Positions 10,888 through 18,256 of a stretch of DNA of 64,000 nt are shown here, piece after piece. The position numbers and the translations under genes are program-made. The stretch's first letter is position 1, and the number at the start of each line of letters is the position of its first letter. The stretch comes from Corynebacterium testudinoris (GTDB lineage: Bacteria; Actinomycetota; Actinomycetes; Mycobacteriales; Mycobacteriaceae), in NCBI RefSeq assembly GCF_001021045.1, contig NZ_CP011545.1, positions 992,001-1,056,000 of the forward strand, written 5' to 3'. The notes beneath the pieces were generated by a model, which worked only from the letters and a program-made list of their open reading frames with translations, did not search any database and was not told where the DNA came from.

Positions 10888-10906
10888 GCTCACTACCGTA
10901 GTAGCT
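10888..10906. promoter_or_regulatory. divergent leaderless promoter with overlapping -10 elements
   Basis: The 19 bases between the two opposite ATGs contain the near-palindrome TACCGTA at 10894-10900. Read forward, TACCGT (10894-10899) is followed by 7 bases and the esterase ATG. Read in reverse, TACGGT (10895-10900) is followed by 7 bases and the dehydrogenase ATG. Both fit TANNNT-N7-ATG, so each transcript would begin at or next to its start codon, and the two polymerases would compete for one site. Confidence 0.65.
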
Positions 10907-12484
10907 ATGAGCACGGGGCCCGATATCGCCACCACCGCCGGAGTGGTCCGTGGGCTGGTCGATGAAGAGTTAGGCATCCGCACCTGGCGCGGGGTTCCCT
11001 TCGGCGCGCCTACCTCCGGATCGGGCCGGTTTAGGGCCCCTCAGCAGCGCGAACCCTGGGCTGGCGTGCGCGACGCCACCCGCTTCGCCCCACCCGCCCC
11101 GCAGCCGACATACTCCTGGACGGACAGGATTATCGGTGATGAAGATTGCCTCGCCCTCGACATTGTTCGCCCCGACACGGACGACGTTTTGCCCGTCGTT
11201 GTCTACCTCCACGGCGGATCCTTCATCATGGGCTCCTCCCACGAACGGATGCTGCGCGGCTACTCCTTTGCCCGCACCATGGACGCGGTTTATGTGTCCA
11301 TTAACTTCCGCCTCGGCGTGCTCGGCTACCTTGACCTGCGCAGCATCGGCGAGGATTGCGTAGCCAACCCGGCTGTGCGCGATCAAATCCTGGCCCTCAA
11401 GTGGGTCCGGGCCAACATCGCCGCCTTCGGAGGAGACCCCGACCGCGTCACCCTCATGGGCGAATCCGCCGGTGGCGCAGCCGTGACCACCCTCATGGGC
11501 GTGCCCGCCGTCGCCGGGCTCTTCCACCGCGCCATCGCCCAATCCCCGCCGATCTCCATGATTCACTCCCGCGCCCAGGCCACGCTGTGGGCCCGCGAGC
11601 TCGTCTACCGCATGGCCCTGCCGCGCCAAGCGACCTTGGCCGACCTGCGCGATGAATCCGCCGCCGACCTCGTCCGCGCCGGGCAGTCCATGATGTGGCA
11701 CGGCGGTGAGCTGCTGCACCTCAACTCCTGTTATGGCCCGACTATCGACGGCGGGGTGGTCCCCGACCACCCCCTCACCATCTTCGAATCCGGTGGTCAG
11801 GCCCAAGTCCCGCTGCTCATTGGCACCAACTCGGATGAGGCCAGCTTTTCCAAAGTCTTCTACATGCGCACCTCCGCGCGCTCCCGCAGCGCCCTGCGCT
11901 TGCTCTCCGCGTTCGATCCCGCCCACGCCCCGCGCGTCCTCCGGGCCTACGAGGGTGCCACCGAACGCACCCAATTCGCCGAGCTGCTTGCCGACGCCCT
12001 CTTCTGGGCCCCCTCCGTCCGCCTCGCCGGTGCGCACGCCCGCACCGCCCCCACCTGGATGTACCGCTTCGACTACGCACCCGCCGCCCTGCGCTGGCTG
12101 GGTCTAGGGGCCATGCACTCCCTCGAACTCTCCGCAGTGTTCGGCGACCCCACCGCCTCCCGCACCGCCGGGCTCTCCCGCTTCGGCGGCATGGACGGAT
12201 ACGAGGAGCTGACCGACCTTATCCAATACCACTGGGGTTCCTTCATCCACCACGGCCACCCTGGGGAAGAATGGCCCGCCTATGACGGCGCGGATGACAC
12301 CCGGCCTGGCCGCGCCACAGTGGTTTTCGACCATGACACCCGTGCGCTTTTTGATCCGAAGGCCGCCCAACGCCGCGCCTGGGAGGACTACCGCATGACC
12401 GAGTGGGGGAATGGCCGCCCCGAATTGCTCGAAGAGCTGGGAATGTTGATGCAGGCTACCGATTTGCGGGAATCCCGAGGATGA
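10907..12484 (+). CDS. type B carboxylesterase
   Basis: The product has 525 residues from the ATG at 10907; a second in-frame ATG 21 bases upstream lies inside the opposite gene's start. Alpha/beta hydrolase of the cholinesterase/PnbA family that cleaves carboxylic esters. Visible motifs are the oxyanion-hole HGGSFIMGS (about residue 100), EDCLALDI just before it, the nucleophile elbow GESAGGAA (about 183-190) and a SDEAS segment near residue 310. The length is normal for the family. There is no signal peptide, so it is cytosolic. Transcription is probably leaderless from the shared promoter with the shikimate-dehydrogenase-like gene. The natural substrate is unknown. Confidence 0.88.
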   Translation: MSTGPDIATTAGVVRGLVDEELGIRTWRGVPFGAPTSGSGRFRAPQQREPWAGVRDATRFAPPAPQPTYSWTDRIIGDEDCLALDIVRPDTDDVLPVVVYLHGGSFIMGSSHERMLRGYSFARTMDAVYVSINFRLGVLGYLDLRSIGEDCVANPAVRDQILALKWVRANIAAFGGDPDRVTLMGESAGGAAVTTLMGVPAVAGLFHRAIAQSPPISMIHSRAQATLWARELVYRMALPRQATLADLRDESAADLVRAGQSMMWHGGELLHLNSCYGPTIDGGVVPDHPLTIFESGGQAQVPLLIGTNSDEASFSKVFYMRTSARSRSALRLLSAFDPAHAPRVLRAYEGATERTQFAELLADALFWAPSVRLAGAHARTAPTWMYRFDYAPAALRWLGLGAMHSLELSAVFGDPTASRTAGLSRFGGMDGYEELTDLIQYHWGSFIHHGHPGEEWPAYDGADDTRPGRATVVFDHDTRALFDPKAAQRRAWEDYRMTEWGNGRPELLEELGMLMQATDLRESRG

Positions 12485-12582
12485 CAAGTGAAGTTCCCGG
12501 CGAGATGGCGGCGGCGCGGCTAGGCTAGATCGGGACTGCCGACCGCGGTTTCGCCTCTGTTTTGGAAGGACCACAGCCCACC

Positions 12583-13395
12583 ATGAGTTTCTTTGAGGAC
12601 ATCGCTGCAGCACTGGACGCCGACGGCATCGAGTCCCGGGTGAACGACGACACGATGTTCGTCCCCATCACCTCGGACCTGGAAATCCAGTTCGTGGAAA
12701 TTGACCCGCACATGCCGGCCGCCAACGTCTACATCGCCGCCGCCGATGTAGACGAGGACGATGAGGACTTCGAGGCCGTATTGGTCTCCGTTGTTTTCTC
12801 CGTCGAGGACGCGGTGGCCACCGTGGACAAGCACGTTGCCACCGACCAGATGATCACCGTGTTGCGTGACCTGCTGGAAGGCACCGACGAGCGCATCGCT
12901 GAGCTGGAGTTTTATCAGGACTCCCTCATCGCGAACCTCGTCCGCGCGGAGGCCGGTGAGAACTCTGAGCTGGAGGTCCAGGTGGAGGTCGTCGACGGCG
13001 TGCCCACCGCCTCCGTCATCTTCATCGCCAAGGGTGAGTCCTTCGAGGACCTCATCGATCAGGCCATCGGGGAGCTGTGGGAGTCCGACGGCGATGACCA
13101 GTTGTCCGACGAGGACCGCATGCGGTTGTTCGCCGACCTCAACGCCGACGTGGAGTTGGCCACCGACGAGATCTTGGAGTTGGGCGCTTTCACCGACTTC
13201 GACCGACTCTTCGACGTCCTTTCCCTCGCCGCCGACCAGGCGAATGACTGGGAGGCTCAGCTCGTGTCCTTCGACGACGATGAGTTTGATGAGCCGGACG
13301 TCTATGACATCTTCGGCGCGGACGACGAAGACGACGTGGATTTTGATGATTCAGATGAGGATTCTGAAGATGATTCGGAAGACGACGAAAGGTAG
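12583..13395 (+). CDS. conserved acidic protein with Asp/Glu tail
   Basis: The product has 270 residues. Start ATG 12583 has GGAAGGA upstream at a slightly long spacing; an in-frame TTG at 12562 is less likely. The first 235 residues look like two related alpha/beta modules, each with a segment of the type FVEIDPHMPAANVYIAA or VEVVDGVPTASVIFIA followed by helices, loosely like the YbjN/type-III-chaperone fold. The last about 40 residues are nearly all Asp, Glu and Ser. No catalytic motif, signal or membrane segment is seen. The serine hydrolase gene starts 10 bases downstream, so they are probably co-transcribed. Function is not recognised. Confidence 0.7.
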   Translation: MSFFEDIAAALDADGIESRVNDDTMFVPITSDLEIQFVEIDPHMPAANVYIAAADVDEDDEDFEAVLVSVVFSVEDAVATVDKHVATDQMITVLRDLLEGTDERIAELEFYQDSLIANLVRAEAGENSELEVQVEVVDGVPTASVIFIAKGESFEDLIDQAIGELWESDGDDQLSDEDRMRLFADLNADVELATDEILELGAFTDFDRLFDVLSLAADQANDWEAQLVSFDDDEFDEPDVYDIFGADDEDDVDFDDSDEDSEDDSEDDER

Positions 13396-13405
13396 GTAGC
13401 TGGGC

Positions 13406-14491
13406 ATGGCCCGCTCCTCACTCCGCGAGCGGCTTGGTAGTTGGCGGAATCGACCGCAACCCACGGTGAAGGAGTCACTCGCTGACGCCGACACCAAGGT
13501 GGCGGCTATGAATAAGCTTGGCGACGTCGCGGTCGTCCTCGAAACCACGGACGGCACCGTCCGCCATTCTTATTGCTTCGACGCGATGGACACTGATGCC
13601 CGCTTCGCGGCGGAATCAGTGAGCAAGCTATTTACCCACGCGATCATTTTCCGCCTCATCGACGAGGGACGACTCACATATCACTCCTCGGTGGCCTCCC
13701 GCATGCCCTCGGGCTCCCTGGATGGACTCCACGTGGTGGGCGGGTCGGACTACGGGGCCGACATCACCGTCCGTCACTTGCTGGACCAGACGTCTGGCCT
13801 GCCGAGCTGGGAAGACAGCCGCGACCCCGGGGGCCGCACCGTTGTCGAGCAGATCGTCGATTGGGATCGCGTGGTCCACGTCGACGAGCAGATGGAAATC
13901 TCCGCCACGATTGGCGCCAAATTCCCACCCGGTGGTTCAGGGCGACGAGCCCACTACTCAGACCTCAATGCTGAGCTGTTGTCACAGGTTGCCCAGCACA
14001 CCACGGGCCGTAGCTTCCAGGAGATGGCCTACGAGTACATCCTTGTGCCATTGGGAATGGAGTTGACCACGTTCGTGGTTCCAGCGACCCGCGACTACGC
14101 CCCATTTCGGACCCACAAGGACCCGGTGTGGGCATCGCGTTACCTGTCCAGTTCCCCAGGATCAGCCGGCGTGATCTCCACGGCGGATGATCTGTTGACG
14201 TTTATCCGCGCCTTCCACACGGGCAAGCTCTTCAACCCGCGTCATCTGGCTGAACCGGAGTTGCGGCGAATCCAATACTGGCCGCTGCGCTATGGGGCGG
14301 GCATGATGGCCGCGCCCCACAACAGCCGATTCCCGTTCGGACCGAAAAAGCAACTGATGTTCGGGCATACCGGTGTGACAGGTGCGTTTGCCTTTTATAG
14401 CCCTGAAGATGATGCCTTCATTGCTGGTTCCATCAACTCGATCCTTACGTCACCATTTGACGTGATCGATCGCTACCTCCGCGCGTTGTAG
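13406..14491 (+). CDS. beta-lactamase-fold serine hydrolase
   Basis: The product has 361 residues. It belongs to the class C beta-lactamase / D-Ala-D-Ala carboxypeptidase / esterase superfamily. The nucleophile motif SVSK (S-x-x-K) lies in AESVSKLF at about residue 73, the tyrosine motif in HYSDLNAEL at about 188, and the HTG triad (in place of KTG) in MFGHTGVTGAF near residue 320. There is no signal peptide, so it is cytosolic or cell-associated and more likely an esterase than a true beta-lactamase. It sits 10 bases after the acidic protein gene. Confidence 0.82.
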   Translation: MARSSLRERLGSWRNRPQPTVKESLADADTKVAAMNKLGDVAVVLETTDGTVRHSYCFDAMDTDARFAAESVSKLFTHAIIFRLIDEGRLTYHSSVASRMPSGSLDGLHVVGGSDYGADITVRHLLDQTSGLPSWEDSRDPGGRTVVEQIVDWDRVVHVDEQMEISATIGAKFPPGGSGRRAHYSDLNAELLSQVAQHTTGRSFQEMAYEYILVPLGMELTTFVVPATRDYAPFRTHKDPVWASRYLSSSPGSAGVISTADDLLTFIRAFHTGKLFNPRHLAEPELRRIQYWPLRYGAGMMAAPHNSRFPFGPKKQLMFGHTGVTGAFAFYSPEDDAFIAGSINSILTSPFDVIDRYLRAL

Positions 14492-14500
14492 ATTCCGCTG

Positions 14501-14974
14501 CTAAGCAGCCTGTTCAAACCCACCAAAGAGTGAGGCGGGGGAGCGGACAGGCAGGTAATCACTATCGGCCAGCCACACAAACGTGGGAGCGTGGTCGGTG
14601 ACCGTGACCTCGTGGACGGCGTCAGCTGCGGCGTCATGAATCAGGGCTCTCACCCACCCCTCTGCGAGCGCAACATCAACGCTGCCGCCCCGCGGATCCG
14701 TGAACCGGAGAGTAAGGAGGTATGCCGGGACCCGATCCTCGCCGAAGCCGAAAACACGTGCCTTGGCCTGCGGACCAACTCGATGGCGAGTAATGGTCAC
14801 GTTGAGTGCCTCTCCTTCTGGTGGTGCCGGCAGCCGCTTGAGTGGTGGGCGCCACGAGGCAGTCGGCCGGGCAAGAGAGCGTGGGTGATGAATGATGGAG
14901 GACAAATCGTTGAGGGTCGAAGCCTGACGGTGGCGGAGGAGGTGGGCGTAGTAGTGAGCAGTGTTGGTTGTCAT
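14501..14974 (-). CDS. conserved hypothetical protein
   Basis: The product has 157 residues from the ATG at 14972-14974; the frame stays open further upstream, but this start fits a TAGAGT hexamer exactly 7 bases before it (leaderless pattern). N-terminal helix with HYYAHLLRHRQ, a Pro-rich linker, then a beta-rich part with ALNVTITRHRVGP and YLLTLRFTDPRGG, ending SLFGGFEQAA. The family is not recognised. It is convergent with the serine hydrolase (9 bases apart) and divergent from the MFS gene. Confidence 0.6.
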   Translation of the reverse strand: MTTNTAHYYAHLLRHRQASTLNDLSSIIHHPRSLARPTASWRPPLKRLPAPPEGEALNVTITRHRVGPQAKARVFGFGEDRVPAYLLTLRFTDPRGGSVDVALAEGWVRALIHDAAADAVHEVTVTDHAPTFVWLADSDYLPVRSPASLFGGFEQAA

Positions 14975-15066
14975 GTGGTGAACTCTAGATCCCGCCATAG
15001 ACACGAGTGTTCGATTCATGCGAACAGTAGTGCGAATCACAGTGGTCAGTGTAATCTGAACAAGAC

Positions 15067-16284
15067 ATGACCGAGCACACTGACGCCACACCGAAGCTGC
15101 CCAGCGAAATCTGGATCCTCGTATCCGCTGCCTTCATCATCGCGCTGGGCTACGGATTTATCGCGCCGATCATGCCGCAGTTCGTGGTCAGTTTCGATGT
15201 ATCCATGGCTGCCGCAGGCGCCGTCATCTCCGTCTTCGCCGGATCCCGACTCATCTTCGCTCCGGCATCAGGAAAGCTCATCGACCGCATCGGCTCTCGC
15301 CGGGTCTATCTCACGGGCCTGATGACCGTGGCAGTGACGACCGCCTTGGTCGGTGGGGCACAGGAATACTGGCACATCTTGCTCCTGCGAGGCATCGCAG
15401 GCATTGGCTCCACGATGTTCACCGTTTCGGCCATGGGCCTCATTGTGAAGATGGCCCCGCCCGACTGTCGCGGCAGAGCCTCAGCGCTCTACGGCACCGC
15501 CTTCCTCGTGGGCAACATCATCGGCCCCATTATTGGTGCCGCCCTTTCCGTCCTCGGAATGCGGGTTCCCTTCGTCATCTACGGATTCACCGTGGCGGTG
15601 GCTGCCTTCGTGGTGTGGTGGAAAATGCCAAAGCCACAGGAAGACTCCCAATCTGACAAGGCCAAAGCCAATCCTTTGCTGTTCCGCGAGGCCATCCGCG
15701 ACAGCGCCTATCGATCAGCGCTCATTTCCGCCTTCGCCCACGGATGGATCAACTTCGGCGTGCGCGTGGCAACCTTGCCCCTCTTCGTCGCCGCTGCCTT
15801 CAACAACGGCGCGGCCATCGCCGGGCTGGCCATGGCCGCCTTTGCAGCTGGCAACGCAGTAGTCCTCCAGGTTTCGGGCCGACTGGCCGACACCATCGGC
15901 CGCAAGCCACTCATCATCGTCGGGCTGGTGATCAATGCGATTTTCACGGCCACCCTCGGGTTCACCCACGACCTGTGGCCCTTACTCATCGTCTCGGCGC
16001 TGGCGGGCGCGGGAGCAGGCATGCTCAATCCATCCCAACAAGCTGTCGTGGCCGATGTCATCGGCAGTGAACGATCCGGCGGAAGCGTGCTGGCCAACTA
16101 CCAAATGGCCATGGACTTCGGCGCCATCACCGGCCCCATCCTCATCGGCTACGTCGCCCAGGTCTATGGCTTCGAGGTGGGTTTCCTCATCTGTGGTGTC
16201 ATCGGCTTGCTGGCGGCCGTGGCGTGGGCTTTCGGCCGAGAAACACTCGACGATGGCCGCGCCCCAAAGCTAGAGCGAATCTAA
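15067..16284 (+). CDS. MFS exporter, drug-resistance type
   Basis: The product has 405 residues and about 12 membrane helices. It has the MFS loop motif GKLIDRIGSRRVYL between helices 2 and 3, its half-repeat GRLADTIGRKPLII in the second half, and GTAFLVGNIIGPIIGAAL, the motif-C-like helix 5 of drug/H+ antiporters. It probably pumps small compounds out across the membrane. TAATCT at 15052-15057 lies 9 bases before the ATG, so the leader is very short. The next gene starts 23 bases after the stop and is probably co-transcribed. Confidence 0.88.
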   Translation: MTEHTDATPKLPSEIWILVSAAFIIALGYGFIAPIMPQFVVSFDVSMAAAGAVISVFAGSRLIFAPASGKLIDRIGSRRVYLTGLMTVAVTTALVGGAQEYWHILLLRGIAGIGSTMFTVSAMGLIVKMAPPDCRGRASALYGTAFLVGNIIGPIIGAALSVLGMRVPFVIYGFTVAVAAFVVWWKMPKPQEDSQSDKAKANPLLFREAIRDSAYRSALISAFAHGWINFGVRVATLPLFVAAAFNNGAAIAGLAMAAFAAGNAVVLQVSGRLADTIGRKPLIIVGLVINAIFTATLGFTHDLWPLLIVSALAGAGAGMLNPSQQAVVADVIGSERSGGSVLANYQMAMDFGAITGPILIGYVAQVYGFEVGFLICGVIGLLAAVAWAFGRETLDDGRAPKLERI

Positions 16285-16307
16285 GAGCTTTCCAATACCA
16301 TTAATCC

Positions 16308-17504
16308 ATGACCCGCATCCACGGCCTGGATCTAGCCCGCGCACTCGCCATCACCGGCATGATCGCCGCCCACTTAGGACCCGAAACGTGGATCACCACC
16401 GGCTATCCCTCGGCTTTGTTCGCCGTGCTAGCGGGCGTATCGATGGGCATCATTACCGAACGCTCGGAATCACTGAGCCGGGCGCGATTCAACATCCTCA
16501 TCCGCGCCGTCATCCTGCTCGGACTGGGGGTCATTCTCTCTGGGATCCAGAGCTACATCATGATCGTGTTGACCGCGATCGGTGCAGCCTACCTCCTACT
16601 ACTCCCGGTGATCGGGTGGCGCCTTCGGTGGCTCTTCACCTTGTTGGCAGTACTGCTCATCGCTGGACCATTACTAGCCGCCTCGCAGTACTACTTCTAC
16701 ATTGGATTCGCGGGCTTGCAGCTCAGCGATCTACTTTTTGGCTCCTACCCGCTACTAGCCTGGGTCGCCTACCTCCTCATCGGATTGCTCATCCACCGTC
16801 TGGCGCTGGAACGAGCAGATCGACAGTGGATGTTGCTCGGAATCGGCGGAATACTCCTCTTCGTGGCCTTGATGATGTCAGTCGCAGCGAGCATCGGCGG
16901 AGGACTTTTCAGGGAGCTCTTGGGTGGAACACCCCACTCCGGAGACTTCCTCGATGTCGTGAGCTCAAGCGCGGTGTCGATGATTGTCATCGCCGTCTGC
17001 CTCCTCGCATGCCGAGTACCCGCCATCGTGTGGGTGACCTACCCGCTTCGAGCGCTCGGTGCGATGTCCTACACGGTCTACATCGTCCATGTGCTGATCA
17101 CCACCATTGCCAACGGCACCTTCGTCTCCGCTCACTTCATTCCCGCCGAACCGCCGTATTACTTCCCGGACATGGATCCCAGCCTCAAGATGGGAGACGA
17201 ATTCGCCTTGGAAGGTGCCTATGCCCTCGACTTTGAGTGGGGCATGTATCCGCCGGGGGAAGGAACCTATCCCATGCCAATCGAATCCGATCCCGCCTGG
17301 ATGGGGATGTTCCTAGCCCAAATTCTCGGCTTCCTACTTTTCGCATCACTATGGCGATGGTTCTTCCGCCGTGGCCCCGTCGAATGGGCCGTCCACCGGG
17401 TGGTGGAGAAGACGATGGGTCCAGAGAGCGAAAAGGAACCTGTCCCCAGTACTCCAGACGACTCTGCCCCCAGAACCGAGAAATCCCTCCCCGAGGAGGA
17501 TTAG
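16308..17504 (+). CDS. HGSNAT/DUF418-like membrane protein
   Basis: The product has 398 residues with about 10 hydrophobic helices. The N-terminus RIHGLDLARALAITGMIAAH is the signature of the heparan-alpha-glucosaminide acetyltransferase-like / DUF418 (YeiB) membrane family, which is related to membrane acyltransferases. A large extracellular-type insert lies at about 270-330, before the last helix. The tail is charged and Pro-rich (EKEPVPSTPDDSAP). The acyl acceptor is unknown. Downstream of the MFS gene in the same direction. Confidence 0.75.
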   Translation: MTRIHGLDLARALAITGMIAAHLGPETWITTGYPSALFAVLAGVSMGIITERSESLSRARFNILIRAVILLGLGVILSGIQSYIMIVLTAIGAAYLLLLPVIGWRLRWLFTLLAVLLIAGPLLAASQYYFYIGFAGLQLSDLLFGSYPLLAWVAYLLIGLLIHRLALERADRQWMLLGIGGILLFVALMMSVAASIGGGLFRELLGGTPHSGDFLDVVSSSAVSMIVIAVCLLACRVPAIVWVTYPLRALGAMSYTVYIVHVLITTIANGTFVSAHFIPAEPPYYFPDMDPSLKMGDEFALEGAYALDFEWGMYPPGEGTYPMPIESDPAWMGMFLAQILGFLLFASLWRWFFRRGPVEWAVHRVVEKTMGPESEKEPVPSTPDDSAPRTEKSLPEED

Positions 17505-17735
17505 GGGACAAAACGAGGTGGTTACCGTAGGCTTCCAGGCTCAATGGCGTAAAGGATCCAGACAGGCCCTCTGAAAGAGCCAGAAGGCCACCATGGAGTC
17601 GGGGTTCTAGAGAGTGAAGCTCGTGCATTAGCACCAAATCGATCATTATCCGGCCTCATGTGGCTAAGTTCATTCCCTGTGGCTCGTCCTAGATTCTGCA
17701 CCGTGGTGCCGGCGGTGCCGGCTATCTTCGTCACC

Positions 17736-17951
17736 ATGTATGAGGAACTCCTAGAGGCCCTGGCGACGGGCATGATTGTGAGGGTGCGACGACAGGAACC
17801 CGCCAAGATCGAGGTAGGCCAAGCCTGGTCCATGGATCCGGATAGTGTGCGGCTCAGGACTCTCGATGATCGTCGCTACCGTGACATTCCCCTCGACGAC
17901 ATCGTTGATGTCGAGATCATTGGGGTCTTTCTCAAAGACTTTGGTAGCTGA
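17736..17951 (+). CDS. small conserved protein (71 aa)
   Basis: Start ATG 17736 is preferred over the upstream open frame because TATCTT (17723-17728) lies exactly 7 bases before it and no ribosome site exists: a leaderless gene. The product reads as a short beta-barrel-like protein, with MIVRVRRQEPAKIEVGQAW and RYRDIPLDDIVDVEIIG, as in small WYL/Sm-like regulatory domains. Function is not known. Confidence 0.55.
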   Translation: MYEELLEALATGMIVRVRRQEPAKIEVGQAWSMDPDSVRLRTLDDRRYRDIPLDDIVDVEIIGVFLKDFGS

Positions 17952-18256
17952 TCATGTAGTTGGCCTCGATGACTACTTCCGAATGGGGAGCAGGGGGGTA
18001 TCGGCGGTTCAATGGACACATGCGCGTGCATATCATCGCTACCGTCAGGACAGCTTTTGGCTACTTCTGTTGCGTCCCGAGGAACGCCGCCATCACACGT
18101 GTCGCGCAACGGAGAAGGACGAACCCTGGGCAGGACCCCGATTGTGAAAACGTAGGTGGGAAGTGCATCGCTCAGGTCTTGGTCTTCACCATCGACCACC
18201 TTTCCCGAAACGTCACGGTAGGAGGCGGCATTCGCATCCTGGCGACCCATTAACGC
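17952..18256. other. 305-bp region with no supported gene
   Basis: Lies between two convergent genes. Several short frames are open on both strands, but none has a start signal, family resemblance or coding-type composition. No clear terminator hairpin is seen. Confidence 0.5.

Noticed and set aside
17876..18250. 124-codon minus-strand frame between the small gene and the PLD-helicase
   Set aside because: No ribosome site or -10, no family match, and it overlaps the real gene at 17736-17951.
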